A stretch of 64,000 bases of DNA from Hyphomonas sp. Lineage in GTDB: Bacteria; Pseudomonadota; Alphaproteobacteria; Caulobacterales; Hyphomonadaceae. Below are positions 1 to 9,305 of the stretch, one piece after another. The notes below the pieces were generated by a model, which was given only the letters and a program-made list of their open reading frames with translations, searched no databases and had not been told where the DNA came from. The stretch covers positions 3,348,001-3,412,000 of the forward strand of contig NZ_CP051230.1 of NCBI RefSeq assembly GCF_017792385.1. Reading direction: 5' to 3'. Numbering within the stretch: position 1 is the stretch's first letter; each line of letters starts with the position of its first letter. The translations under genes were made by a program, and so were the position numbers.

Positions 1-348
1 CGCCAGGCTGGCGACACCGGCCAGCTTTACGGATCGGTGACCGCTCGCGACGTGGCAGACGCCGCTGAAGCAGCCGGTCACTCCGTGCCGCGGTCCGGCG
101 TGCGTCTGGACAAGCCGATCAAGGCGATCGGCATGTACGACGTCTCGATCCGCCTGCACGCGGAAGTCGCTGTCACCATTCAGGCCAACGTGGCCCGGTC
201 GGCCGACGAAGCCGAACGCCAGGCCAAGGGCGAGGACATTGTCGCCTCGCTGCAGGCGGCAAACCAGGAACTGGCCCAGGAACAGGCCGGCGAACTCGCT
301 GAAGCCGCTGCAGAGCGCGCCGAAGCCGGTGGTGAAGACGAAGAATAG
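1..348 (+). CDS. rplI: 50S ribosomal protein L9, 3' part
   Basis: The reading frame is open from base 1, so only the C-terminal 115 residues are present. The stretch [15 protein letters not shown] followed by a basic segment and [16 protein letters not shown] is the C-terminal rRNA-binding domain of ribosomal protein L9. The end is an Ala/Glu-rich tail (about 45 residues), longer than in E. coli but common in alphaproteobacteria. The gene sits just upstream of dnaB, the usual rpsF-rpsR-rplI-dnaB order. The 5' end lies outside the window. Confidence 0.95.
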   Translation, partial: RQAGDTGQLYGSVTARDVADAAEAAGHSVPRSGVRLDKPIKAIGMYDVSIRLHAEVAVTIQANVARSADEAERQAKGEDIVASLQAANQELAQEQAGELAEAAAERAEAGGEDEE

Positions 349-369
349 TCTTCCGCCATCTCGACAAGA

Positions 370-401
370 GGCCGCAGCTTTTCACAGCTGCGGCCTTTTT
401 T
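370..401 (+). terminator. Rho-independent terminator after rplI
   Basis: A perfect 10-bp stem (GGCCGCAGCT at 370-379 with AGCTGCGGCC at 386-395), a 6-nt loop and six T residues (396-401) lie 21 bases after the rplI stop. It separates the ribosomal protein operon from dnaB. Confidence 0.9.
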
Positions 402-479
402 GTGGACGGGCTGTGAATAGCGCAGCTGCCAGCGCAACAAGCCGGTGAATTCCCCCTTCAGGTGAGGTAAAAGAATCGG

Positions 480-1967
480 ATGCCGCTCGATGACGCCCCT
501 GCCGCCACTCTGACGCCGCCGCACAATCTGTCGGCCGAGGCCGCCGTGCTGGGCGCGATCCTGTTTGACAACAATGCGTATCAGCGCGTGGCGGACATCC
601 TGCGCCCGTCAGACTTCTATGCGCCGGCGCATCAGGAATTGTTCGACGTCTCCGCCACCATGATCCAGCAAGGCCGGATCGCGGATGGTGTGACCCTGCG
701 GGAGCATTTCGAGAAAGCGGAAAAACTGACCGAAATCGGTGGCGCCCGCTATCTCGAGCAATTGCTCGATTCCGCCGCTTTCGGCCCGGAAGTCGGCGAT
801 TATGCCCGGATGATCCGCGACCTCGCAATGCGCCGTTCGCTGGTGGGCATTGGCGGCGAACTCCAGGGCCGCGCGCTGAACCCGTCACCCGATGAAAGCG
901 GTGAGCGGCAGATTGAACTGGCGGAACGTCAATTGTTCGACCTGGCCGAACGCGGCGCTTCGGGCCGCGGCTTTTCCAGCTTTTCCGAGGCGCTCACCGA
1001 GTCGCTGAAGAATGCCGAGGCGGCGTTCAAGCGGGAGGGCAAGATCGCCGGCATCCCGACCCGGCTGCGCGATCTCGACGAGAAACTGGGCGGATTGCAC
1101 CGATCCGACCTCGTCATCCTCGCCGGTCGCCCATCCATGGGGAAAACCTCGCTCGCGACCAACATCGCCTACAATGCCGCGTCTGCCTATCGGGCGGAAA
1201 TCCAGGATGACGGGTCCAAGAAGACCGTCGATGGGGCGATTGTGGGCTTCTTCTCGCTCGAAATGTCGAATGAGCAATTGGCCACGCGGATCATCGCGGA
1301 GCGGACCGGCATCACGACCCACAGGATCCGTCAGGGCGACCTCGACAAGAGTGATTTCGAACGCTTGCGGGAGGCCACCGAGGAATTGCAGAACCTGCCG
1401 CTCTATATCGATGATACTGGCGGCATCTCGATCAGCCAGCTGGCCGCGCGGGCCCGTCGCCTGCAGCGGTCAGTCGGACTCGACATGATCGTGATCGACT
1501 ATCTGCAGCTGATCACGGTCAGCAGTGGAAATGCGAACGCCAACCGGGTGCAGGAAATCACCCAGATCACGACATCGCTCAAGGCGCTGGCCAAGGATCT
1601 GAACGTCCCGATCATCGCCCTGTCCCAGCTTTCGCGCGCGGTGGAACAGCGCGACGACAAACGGCCGCAGCTGTCGGACCTGCGGGAATCAGGCTCAATC
1701 GAACAGGATGCCGATGTGGTGCTGTTCGTCTACCGGGAGGAGTACTATCTCTCGCGGACCGAACCGGGCGCTGATCCCAATGATCCTTCGTCCAACGAGA
1801 AATGGAGCCAGTGGCGCCAGCGCATGGACCAGGTCTATGGCAAGGCCGAAGTCATTGTCGGCAAACAGCGGCACGGCCCGATTGGCCGTGTGGAACTGGC
1901 CTTTGACTCCAATGTCACCCGCTTTGGCGACCTCGACCATTCAGGCCGCGACAACGAGTTCGAATAG
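480..1967 (+). CDS. dnaB: Replicative DNA helicase DnaB
   Basis: A 495-residue protein of normal DnaB length. The N-terminal primase-interaction domain begins PHNLSAEAAVLGAILFDN. The RecA-like C-terminal domain has Walker A GRPSMGKTS near residue 216, Walker B MIVIDYLQLI near 335 and the DNA-binding RESGSIEQDADVV segment near 400-415. The hexameric helicase unwinds DNA ahead of the replication fork and recruits DnaG primase. The start follows a purine-rich AGGTAAAAG stretch. The gene converges on the minus-strand hydrolase with only two bases between the stop codons. Confidence 0.97.
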   Translation: MPLDDAPAATLTPPHNLSAEAAVLGAILFDNNAYQRVADILRPSDFYAPAHQELFDVSATMIQQGRIADGVTLREHFEKAEKLTEIGGARYLEQLLDSAAFGPEVGDYARMIRDLAMRRSLVGIGGELQGRALNPSPDESGERQIELAERQLFDLAERGASGRGFSSFSEALTESLKNAEAAFKREGKIAGIPTRLRDLDEKLGGLHRSDLVILAGRPSMGKTSLATNIAYNAASAYRAEIQDDGSKKTVDGAIVGFFSLEMSNEQLATRIIAERTGITTHRIRQGDLDKSDFERLREATEELQNLPLYIDDTGGISISQLAARARRLQRSVGLDMIVIDYLQLITVSSGNANANRVQEITQITTSLKALAKDLNVPIIALSQLSRAVEQRDDKRPQLSDLRESGSIEQDADVVLFVYREEYYLSRTEPGADPNDPSSNEKWSQWRQRMDQVYGKAEVIVGKQRHGPIGRVELAFDSNVTRFGDLDHSGRDNEFE

Positions 1968-1969
1968 TT

Positions 1970-2947
1970 TCAGATCGTCTCAAGCCAGTTCAGAAGGAGC
2001 CGGTTTACCTCGTCCGGGCGTTCCTGCTGGGTCCAGTGGCCGCAACCTTCGAGCAGCTCCGCGCCACGCAAATCTGTCAAGCTTCGCTTCATGGCGGCGA
2101 TCATGTCGCCGGGGTACATTTTCAGCACAAGGTCCCGGGTACCACCGATATAGAGGGAGGGCTGGGCGATCTCCATCGGGGATGGATGGGCCTTCAAATA
2201 GCCATGATCGCGATGCCAGTTTCGATAGCGGTTCAATGGACCGCGAAATCCGGATTGGAGGAACTGGGAGTCGTAATAGGCGACATCTTCGGCATTCAGC
2301 CAGGGAAGCGGCATGTCGGGTTCCGGCAGGCGGTGCAGCAGGGTCTCACCATGCTTCTTGTCCGCCGGCCAGGTGCCATCCGGGGCATCGCCGGAAATGG
2401 CATAGTAGAACTTCCGGATCGTCGCGGCGGGATCGGCTTCCAGTTCCGCTTCGGGCGGGCCCTGATCCTGGAAGTAGACCTGATAGAAGAACAGGCCGCG
2501 ATCGGTGAAGAAGGCTCGGGCGGCATCGATGAAGACCACGTCGCCCGGCGGGATGTAGGGCACAGAGAGCCCCGCAACGGCCCGGAACCGGTCCGCGTGG
2601 AGCCGGGCCGTGTTCCAGGCGATGGGCGCGCCCCAGTCATGCCCGACGACGACCGCTTTCTCGCCCGGTGACAAGGCTTCAGCGAGACCGGCAATATCGC
2701 CGGTCAGGCTCTCCATGTCGTAGGCTTCGACGGCGTGCGGGCGGTCAGAGCCGCCATAGCCACGCACATCCGGCGCGGCGACACGGTAGCCAGCTTCGGA
2801 CAGCGCCTTGATCTGATGTCTCCACGAATACCAGCTTTCAGGAAAGCCATGGACGAGGATGACCAGCGGCCCTTCCCCGGCCAGAGCGACCCTCAGGCGT
2901 ATGCCATTCGTTTCAATCTGTCTCAGATCGACGCCGGTTTCAGTCAT
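1970..2947 (-). CDS. Alpha/beta hydrolase, epoxide-hydrolase type
   Basis: A 325-residue cytoplasmic protein with no signal peptide. The oxyanion motif HGFPESWYSWRHQ and the nucleophile elbow GHDWGAPIAW place an Asp rather than a Ser at the nucleophile position, as in soluble epoxide hydrolases (related haloalkane dehalogenases share it). The acid may be the Asp of GGTRDLV and the base is the His of GCGHWTQQE near the C-terminus. The start codon overlaps the end of the upstream crotonase gene by 8 bases, so the two are probably cotranscribed and translationally coupled. The substrate is unknown. Confidence 0.85.
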   Translation of the reverse strand: MTETGVDLRQIETNGIRLRVALAGEGPLVILVHGFPESWYSWRHQIKALSEAGYRVAAPDVRGYGGSDRPHAVEAYDMESLTGDIAGLAEALSPGEKAVVVGHDWGAPIAWNTARLHADRFRAVAGLSVPYIPPGDVVFIDAARAFFTDRGLFFYQVYFQDQGPPEAELEADPAATIRKFYYAISGDAPDGTWPADKKHGETLLHRLPEPDMPLPWLNAEDVAYYDSQFLQSGFRGPLNRYRNWHRDHGYLKAHPSPMEIAQPSLYIGGTRDLVLKMYPGDMIAAMKRSLTDLRGAELLEGCGHWTQQERPDEVNRLLLNWLETI

Positions 2948-3851
2948 TCCCGCCGATCCACTTGAATTCAGGCTCCTCCCACCATGGGAAGAAGTTCGGC
3001 ATGCCGTCGGAGACCTTCACCGGATAGACCGGCTTGCGCTTCTCGAGGAAGCTCATCACGCCTTCCTTGGCGTCTTCGGTCTTGCCGCGCGAATAGATGG
3101 CGGCGGAGTCGACAATGTGAGCCTCCATCGGATGGCTGGCTCCCAGCATGCGCCACATCATCTGGCGGGTCAGGCTGGTCGAGACGGCGGCCGTATTGTC
3201 TGCAATTTCGCGAGCCATCGCGCGGGCGACGTCCATCAGTTCCGCTTGCGGATGGACCGACCGGACAAGTCCGCCATCCATGGCTTCCTGCGCGGGGAAG
3301 ACCCGTCCCGAATAGCACCATTCGAGCGCCTGCGAGATTCCGACGAGGCGCGGCAGAAACCAGCTCGAGGCCGCTTCCGGATTGATGCCGCGGCGATTGA
3401 AGACGAAACCGAACCGGGCGGTGTCCGCGGCGATCCGGATATCCATGGGCAGCTGCATCGTCACCCCGATGCCGACCGCCGCACCATTGATGGCGCCAAT
3501 CACCGGCTTCAGGCTGTCAAAGATACGCAGTGTCACCCGGCCGCCACCATCGCGCTGGATATCCACATCGGCCGTGCGCCCCTCTTCACCGCCCTCGGCG
3601 CGCTTGTCATAGTCGAACGTCTTGGCGCCTTCGGACAGGTCTGCGCCCGCACAGAAGGCGCGGTCGCCGGAGCCGGTGACGATGACGGCACGCACCGAAT
3701 CGTCTGCATCGGTGATGTCGAACGCCTCGATCAATTCGTACATCATCTTGCCGGTGAAGGCGTTCATCTTGTCGGGACGATTCAGCGTCAGCGTCGCGAT
3801 ACCGTCTTCAATGTCGAGGATGATCTGTTCAAACTGTTTCGGCTGCGCCAC
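2940..3851 (-). CDS. Enoyl-CoA hydratase/isomerase family protein
   Basis: The GTG at 3851 is chosen because GGGAGG lies seven bases upstream and the homology (VAQPKQFEQIILDIEDG) begins there, giving 303 residues; the frame stays open upstream without homology. Crotonase features are the first oxyanion-hole segment AFCAGADLSEG and the second, GAINGAAVGIGVTMQL. Of the two hydratase glutamates, the first position appears to be Asn (FVFNRRGI), so the reaction may not be simple hydration. The product acts on acyl-CoA esters in the cytoplasm. It is followed with overlap by the epoxide-hydrolase-like gene. Confidence 0.85.
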   Translation of the reverse strand: MAQPKQFEQIILDIEDGIATLTLNRPDKMNAFTGKMMYELIEAFDITDADDSVRAVIVTGSGDRAFCAGADLSEGAKTFDYDKRAEGGEEGRTADVDIQRDGGGRVTLRIFDSLKPVIGAINGAAVGIGVTMQLPMDIRIAADTARFGFVFNRRGINPEAASSWFLPRLVGISQALEWCYSGRVFPAQEAMDGGLVRSVHPQAELMDVARAMAREIADNTAAVSTSLTRQMMWRMLGASHPMEAHIVDSAAIYSRGKTEDAKEGVMSFLEKRKPVYPVKVSDGMPNFFPWWEEPEFKWIGGND

Positions 3852-4000
3852 GGCTTGCCTCCCTTGTGATGCGTTTCGGCCCCAAGCTGCCTGTGCCTCA
3901 GCATTCGTCAAGACTTCCCCGGCGGCATTCACGCGACCGCTTGACCGGACCGGATGACGGGCGGGATAAATTCTTCCAACACAAGGAAGGATTCTGGACG

Positions 4001-5302
4001 ATGAAACTCTCCACCCTGCTCGCCGGCGCATCGCTCGCCCTGTTGTCCCTGCCCGCCGCGGCCGAAACCGTCTATTTGACCGCCGGCAAGCTGGTGGACC
4101 CGGTTTCGGCAAACGTCACTGATCGGCCCGCCTTCGTCATCGAGGATGGCAAGATCACCGCGCGCGGCACCGCCGGCCGGTTGTCCAGGCCGAAGGATGC
4201 GAAGACCGTGGACCTCGGGAAGGCCGTGCTGGTACCTGGCTTCATCGATATGCACACGCACCTGACCTCCGATCCTGAAGATCCGGCCTATTTCTCGCTC
4301 AGCTTCTCGAACGAGCGCGAAGCAATCACAGGGGTCAAGAATGCCCGCAAGACCCTGCTGGCCGGGTTTACCACGGTCCGGAATGTCGGCGCGTCCAGTT
4401 ATGGGGATGTTGCCCTGCGCGATGCCATCAATGAAGGCGATGTGCCTGGCCCGCGCATGTACGTGTCCGGCCCGCCCGTCGGCATTCTGGGCGGGCACTG
4501 TTCCGATACCAATTTGTTGCCGTCGGAATATGACCTGAAAGGCGAGAATGTCGCCACGGGCCCCTGGGAAATGCGGGAAAAGGTGCGCCGGAACATCAAA
4601 TACGGCGTCGATCTGATCAAGACCTGCTCCACCGGCGGCGTGTTCTCCAAGGGCACCAGTCTCGGCGCGGCGCAGGGCACACTGGAAGAACTGACCGCCA
4701 TTGCCGAGGAGGCCCATGCCCGCGGCATCAAGGTGGCCTCGCACGCACACGGCACCATCGGGATCCGTAATGCCATCCTTGCCGGCATCGACACGATCGA
4801 GCATGCCAGCATTCTCGACGAGGACACGATCCAGCTGGCCAAGGAACAGGGCACCTACCTTTCCATGGACATCTACAATACCGAATACACGTTGTCTGAA
4901 GGCGAGAAAAATGGCGTGCTGGAGGAATCCCTTGCCAAGGAACGCGCCATTTCGAAGATCCAGAGAGACAGTTTCACTGCGGCCGTGAAAGCCGGGGTGA
5001 AAGTGGTGTTCGGATCCGATTCCGGCGTGTACCCCCATGGCGACAATGGCAACCAGTTCTCCCGCATGGTTGCCCTCGGCATGAGCCCGATGCAGGCGAT
5101 CCAGGCCGCAACCAGCCTGTCGGCAGAGGCCTTGGGCAAATCCGGAGAGATCGGCTGCGCGGATGTCGGATGCCATGCCGATTTCGTGGCGGTCTCGTCC
5201 GATCCGCTGAAGGATATCTCCGTGTTTGAATCTGTGGAGTTCGTCATGAAGGACGGCAAGGTCTACAAGCGCAATGGCGGACCGGTTGCCGGGGCCTTCT
5301 GA
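4001..5302 (+). CDS. Secreted metal-dependent amidohydrolase
   Basis: The ATG at 4001 follows AAGGAAGG and begins a clear signal peptide (MKLSTLLAGASLALLSLPAAA), giving 433 residues exported to the periplasm. The amidohydrolase-superfamily barrel shows DMHTHLTSD near residue 85 (first metal-binding histidines), a Lys in DLIKTCSTGG that is probably the carboxylated bridging lysine, ASHAHG and TIEHAS histidines, and the catalytic Asp in VVFGSDSG. The closest type is the Xaa-Pro dipeptidase/imidazolonepropionase-like group of secreted peptidases. The substrate is probably a dipeptide or amide but is not determined by sequence. Confidence 0.88.
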   Translation: MKLSTLLAGASLALLSLPAAAETVYLTAGKLVDPVSANVTDRPAFVIEDGKITARGTAGRLSRPKDAKTVDLGKAVLVPGFIDMHTHLTSDPEDPAYFSLSFSNEREAITGVKNARKTLLAGFTTVRNVGASSYGDVALRDAINEGDVPGPRMYVSGPPVGILGGHCSDTNLLPSEYDLKGENVATGPWEMREKVRRNIKYGVDLIKTCSTGGVFSKGTSLGAAQGTLEELTAIAEEAHARGIKVASHAHGTIGIRNAILAGIDTIEHASILDEDTIQLAKEQGTYLSMDIYNTEYTLSEGEKNGVLEESLAKERAISKIQRDSFTAAVKAGVKVVFGSDSGVYPHGDNGNQFSRMVALGMSPMQAIQAATSLSAEALGKSGEIGCADVGCHADFVAVSSDPLKDISVFESVEFVMKDGKVYKRNGGPVAGAF

Positions 5303-5348
5303 GTTTCGCCCCTTTCACGCGACCGCTGCCTTTGATTAGAACAGGCAT

Positions 5349-5366
5349 GCTCACGAAATCGTGAGC
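5349..5366. promoter_or_regulatory. Inverted repeat upstream of the sterol desaturase gene
   Basis: GCTCACGA and TCGTGAGC are perfect 8-base inverted arms separated by AA, 44 bases before the downstream ATG. No T-run follows, so it is more likely a protein-binding site than a terminator. Confidence 0.4.
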
Positions 5367-5409
5367 GCCGCACCGCCATACCCCCAGAACAGGACCTGAC
5401 CCGGAACTG

Positions 5410-6339
5410 ATGGACTTCAATCCCCTGCCTGCCGTGACGACATTTGCCGCGCCGATCTTTATTGCCTCGGTGGCACTGGAATGGTGGGCGGTGAAATCCG
5501 GCCGTGCCCGTGGCCGGTATGAAACGAAAGATGCGCTCGCCTCCATGACGATGGGGCTGGGGAATGTCGTCATCAACACGCTGACCGGCACTCTCGCCGT
5601 CTGGATGATGATGGTCGCCTGGCCCTACCGCCTCTTCACCATCCCGTTCACGCTCTGGTCCGCCGTCGCCGGATTTGTGCTGTATGATTTTGTCTATTAC
5701 TGGAAGCACCGGTTCGCCCACAGGGCACGCTGGTGGTGGATGGAACATGTCACGCACCATTCCTCCACGCACTACAATCTGACAACGGCCCTTCGCCAGC
5801 CCTGGTTCGGCCCGCTGACCGGCCTGATCTGGATCGGCATCCCGCTCATCCTGATCGGGTTTCATCCCTATGTGATTTTCTTCGTAGGCGGATTGAATCT
5901 GCTCTACCAGTTCTGGATTCACACTGAGGCAATCGACCGTATGCCCCGCTGGTTTGAAGCCGTGTTCAACACGCCGAGCCACCACCGGGTGCACCATGCC
6001 ACGAACGCCAGATATCTCGATACCAATTTCGCGGGCGCGTTCATCATCTGGGACAAGATGTTCGGCACCTTTGTCGAAGAGCTCCCGGAGGAGAAACCTG
6101 TCTACGGAATCGTGAAACCCCTGAACAACCACAACCCGGTTGTGATCGCGTTTCACGAGTTCTACGCTTTGATGAAGGATTGCGCCTCGGACGGACTGCG
6201 TCCGCACCGTTGGATCGGCCGGCTGGTCAATGAGCCGGGTTGGTGCCCGGATGGCAATCACAACCGCACGGCCGAACTGAAACTGGCCTATATCGAGAAA
6301 AACCCGGACAAGGCCGGGCAACCAGGACTGCCCAAATGA
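5410..6339 (+). CDS. Sterol desaturase / fatty acid hydroxylase family protein
   Basis: A 309-residue integral membrane protein with hydrophobic segments near the N-terminus and around residues 135-170. It carries the histidine clusters of the family: KHRFAHR, EHVTHHSSTHYN and HHRVHHATN, which bind a di-iron centre. Such enzymes use O2 to hydroxylate or desaturate lipids such as sterols, carotenoids or fatty acids. Its stop codon overlaps the ATG of the following acetyltransferase gene (ATGA), so the pair is coupled. The lipid substrate cannot be deduced. Confidence 0.9.
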   Translation: MDFNPLPAVTTFAAPIFIASVALEWWAVKSGRARGRYETKDALASMTMGLGNVVINTLTGTLAVWMMMVAWPYRLFTIPFTLWSAVAGFVLYDFVYYWKHRFAHRARWWWMEHVTHHSSTHYNLTTALRQPWFGPLTGLIWIGIPLILIGFHPYVIFFVGGLNLLYQFWIHTEAIDRMPRWFEAVFNTPSHHRVHHATNARYLDTNFAGAFIIWDKMFGTFVEELPEEKPVYGIVKPLNNHNPVVIAFHEFYALMKDCASDGLRPHRWIGRLVNEPGWCPDGNHNRTAELKLAYIEKNPDKAGQPGLPK

Positions 6340-6971
6340 CACCCAGAGACAAGGTCTCGCTCAGACGCCTGTCCGGCCCCGACCTCTCTGATGCCCTCCC
6401 CGCACTTGCCGATCTACGGATCCGGGTTTTCGCGGCCTACCCTTATCTCTATGCCGGCACGACAGACTATGAGCGCGACTATCTGGAAACCTTCGCCTCT
6501 GCCCATGATGCATTTATCGTGGCGGCGGAAACCTCATCCGGGCAGATTGTCGGATGCGCCACCGGCTCTGCCATCACCGACCATCATGACGAGTTTGCCG
6601 CGCCGCTGAGAGAGGCGGGAATTGATCTGGAGTCGACTTTCTATTTCGGCGAATCCGTCCTGCTCGCCGGGTGGCGGGGCCATGGCATCGGCCATCAATT
6701 CTTTGATGCCCGCGAAGCGCATGCCCGGGCGCACGGCTACACGGCCACCTGCTTCTGTGCGGTGGACCGGCCTGCCACCCATCCGGACCGGCCTGAAGAC
6801 TATTCCCCGCTGGATTCCTTCTGGCACAAGCGCGGATATTTCAAGCGTGCGGGCCTGGTGGCCCACTTCGACTGGCCGGAAACGCCTGGCGGGCCGTCAC
6901 TTCCGCACGAAATGCATTACTGGTTCCACGATCTCGCTCAGGCTGACGCGACGTTGCCTGTGGACGCGTAG
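6336..6971 (+). CDS. GNAT family N-acetyltransferase
   Basis: The start at 6336 overlaps the previous stop codon and gives 211 residues. A GNAT fold is indicated by the order of a beta strand (FIVAAETSSGQIVGCATGS), a strand with ESVLLAGWRGHGIG resembling the acetyl-CoA-binding R-G-x-G-I/G loop, and a downstream helix containing FFDAREAHARAHGY. The acceptor is unknown. Coupling to a membrane lipid oxygenase suggests a shared role, but that is inference from position. Confidence 0.75.
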   Translation: MTPRDKVSLRRLSGPDLSDALPALADLRIRVFAAYPYLYAGTTDYERDYLETFASAHDAFIVAAETSSGQIVGCATGSAITDHHDEFAAPLREAGIDLESTFYFGESVLLAGWRGHGIGHQFFDAREAHARAHGYTATCFCAVDRPATHPDRPEDYSPLDSFWHKRGYFKRAGLVAHFDWPETPGGPSLPHEMHYWFHDLAQADATLPVDA

Positions 6972-7044
6972 CGATCCCCGGCTAAAACTCCTGCCCGTGT
7001 CCGGACGCGCTCTGAAGTAGCCGCGGCGAGACGAGGAGGAAAAC

Positions 7045-8592
7045 ATGCATCCCAGCCATCACGCCAAAACCGATCCGGGCAAGGCCGCCTATATCATGGC
7101 GAATTCCGGCGAGACCGTTACCTTCGGCCAGTTGGAGGAACGGTCAAACCAGATCGCCCACGCCTTCCGGGATGCCGGGCTGAATCCGGGCGACACGATC
7201 GCCTTGTTCGCGGAAAACTCGGCCCGCTATTTCGAGATCTGCTGGGCCGCTCAGCGGTCTGGCCTGTATTATGTCTGCATCTCCTCGCGGCTGACGGCTC
7301 CGGAAGTCGAATACATTCTCGACAATTCGGGCAGCTCCCTGCTGATTGCCAGCCTCGGCAAGGCCGATGTGGCCGGAAAGGTGAAGCAGGCGACCCAACT
7401 CGCCCATTACTGGTCGATTGACGGTGAAATTGACGGCTTTTCCCGGCTTGAAACGCTGCAGAAAACCTATCCGGGCACACCGATTGCCGACGAGATGGCC
7501 GGCACCGACATGTTGTACTCATCCGGCACGACCGGTCGGCCGAAAGGCATTCGTCCGCCTCTGGAACCGGGCACGCCAATCGACGAGGACAATGTGCTGC
7601 TGCAGATTACCCGGGCGCTCGCCGCCGGGGGCCCTGACAGCATCTATCTCTCTCCCGCGCCGCTCTACCACGCTGCGCCGCTGCGCTGGTGCATGACCTT
7701 CACACGGCTCGGCTCGACGCTGGTCGTGATGGAAAAGTTCGATCCCGAAAGCTTCCTGAACAGCGTGCAGAAATACAAGGTGACGCACACGCAGATGGTG
7801 CCGACCATGTTCGTGAAGCTGCTGAAGCTGCCGGAGGCGGTGCGCACATCCTATGACACGTCGAGCCTGAAATTCGTTGTGCATGCCGCAGCGCCCTGCC
7901 CGATCCCGGTCAAGGAGCAGATGATCGAATGGTGGGGCCCGATCATCGACGAATATTATGCCGGATCCGAAGGCAATGGCATGACCTGGGTGAAAAGCCC
8001 CGACTGGCTGGAACACAAGGGCTCTGTTGGCCGGGCGGTCTATGGCGAAATCCATATCTGTGACGAGAATGGCGATGAAGTGCCTGTCGGCGAGGAAGGC
8101 CAGATCTATTTTGGCGGGACCGCTCCGCCAAACTATCACAATGACCCGGAAAAGAACGCTTCCGCGCTCAACCCGAAACACCCGGACTGGTCGTCCTTGG
8201 GCGATGTCGGCAAACTGGACGACGACGGGTTCCTCTATCTGACAGACCGCAAGGCCTTCATGATCATTTCGGGCGGCGTGAACATCTATCCGCAGGAGGC
8301 TGAAAACGTCCTCATCACTCACCCCAAAGTGGCGGATGTGGCGGTGATCGGTGTCCCGGACGAAGAGTTCGGCGAAGCGGTCAAGGCCATCGTCCAGCCC
8401 ATGCCGGGCATCGCCCCGTCCGATGATCTTGCGGAAGAGTTGCTGGAGTTCTGCCGGGGTGAACTATCCAAGATCAAATGCCCGAAAAGTGTCGATTTCG
8501 ATCTGGAACTGCCGCGCCATCCGACCGGCAAACTGTACAAACGGCTCATTCGCGACCGCTATTGGGGCAAGAAGGACAGCCGGATCGTCTGA
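7045..8592 (+). CDS. Acyl-CoA synthetase (AMP-forming)
   Basis: A 515-residue ANL-superfamily enzyme preceded by GAGGAGG. The AMP-binding P-loop reads LYSSGTTGRPKGI near residue 157. The adenylate motif EYYAGSEGNGMT, the hinge-side DRKAFMIISGGVNIYP and the C-terminal HPTGKLYKRL with the catalytic Lys are all present. It activates a carboxylic acid to its CoA thioester through an acyl-adenylate. The next gene encodes a MaoC hydratase, so the pair probably serves a beta-oxidation-like route. Substrate chain length is not visible. Confidence 0.92.
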   Translation: MHPSHHAKTDPGKAAYIMANSGETVTFGQLEERSNQIAHAFRDAGLNPGDTIALFAENSARYFEICWAAQRSGLYYVCISSRLTAPEVEYILDNSGSSLLIASLGKADVAGKVKQATQLAHYWSIDGEIDGFSRLETLQKTYPGTPIADEMAGTDMLYSSGTTGRPKGIRPPLEPGTPIDEDNVLLQITRALAAGGPDSIYLSPAPLYHAAPLRWCMTFTRLGSTLVVMEKFDPESFLNSVQKYKVTHTQMVPTMFVKLLKLPEAVRTSYDTSSLKFVVHAAAPCPIPVKEQMIEWWGPIIDEYYAGSEGNGMTWVKSPDWLEHKGSVGRAVYGEIHICDENGDEVPVGEEGQIYFGGTAPPNYHNDPEKNASALNPKHPDWSSLGDVGKLDDDGFLYLTDRKAFMIISGGVNIYPQEAENVLITHPKVADVAVIGVPDEEFGEAVKAIVQPMPGIAPSDDLAEELLEFCRGELSKIKCPKSVDFDLELPRHPTGKLYKRLIRDRYWGKKDSRIV

Positions 8593-8686
8593 GCCGTCGG
8601 GTCGGAAGACCGGCCTTGCCCTTCCGTAAATCTTGCCCCGGGGGCGATCCCGGTCCAAAACACGTGCAAACCAACAGGAGGAATAC

Positions 8687-9142
8687 ATGGCGGATCCGCG
8701 CACCATCTCTTATGACGAACTTGAATCTCTGGCTGGCCAGGAAGTCGGCGTGTCCGACTGGCACGTGATCGATCAGGATCGCGTCAACATGTTTGCTGAA
8801 GCCACTGGCGACCATCAGTGGATCCATGTCGATGTCGAACGCGCCACGAAGGAACTCGGCAGCCCGATTGCGCACGGCTTCCTGACCCTGTCCCTGCTGC
8901 CCATGCTTGGATCGGAAGTCCTGCGCGTGTCTGGCACGACACGCGGCATCAATTACGGCTCCGACAAGGTGCGCTTCACCAATATGGTGCCGGTCGGTTC
9001 CAAGGTGCGCCTGCGCCAGAAATGCCTTTCGGTCGAGCCGAAGGCTGGTGGCAAGCAGATGAAGATGGAAGCGACGGTCGAGATTGAAGGTCAGGACCGC
9101 CCGGCGCTCGTCGCGGAATCGATCACGGTGCTTTACGGCTGA
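8687..9142 (+). CDS. MaoC family dehydratase
   Basis: The ATG at 8687 is preceded by AGGAGGAA and gives a 151-residue single hot-dog domain. The hydratase-2 motif ATGDHQWIHVD, with its catalytic Asp and His, and the later SPIAHGFLTLSLL are typical of (R)-specific enoyl-CoA hydratases. It probably adds water to trans-2-enoyl-CoA, acting next to the acyl-CoA synthetase encoded just upstream. A strong terminator follows. Confidence 0.92.
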   Translation: MADPRTISYDELESLAGQEVGVSDWHVIDQDRVNMFAEATGDHQWIHVDVERATKELGSPIAHGFLTLSLLPMLGSEVLRVSGTTRGINYGSDKVRFTNMVPVGSKVRLRQKCLSVEPKAGGKQMKMEATVEIEGQDRPALVAESITVLYG

Positions 9143-9177
9143 CGCCGGAAACGCCGTCTACAAGACCCAAGGCAAGG

Positions 9178-9204
9178 GGGCTGCGCGATGCAGCCCTCTT
9201 TTTT
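9178..9204 (+). terminator. Rho-independent terminator after maoC
   Basis: GGGCTGC (9178-9184) pairs with GCAGCCC (9190-9196) around a 5-nt loop, and six T residues follow at 9199-9204. Confidence 0.88.
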
Positions 9205-9305
9205 GTGGCTCGCGCCCGCCCGGGGCCGCGTCGATCACATCTTTGCGCATGGCATCATGGCCTGCGGCGCCTATATCTGGCTGAGACCCAACAATGGAGC
9301 GTTTG

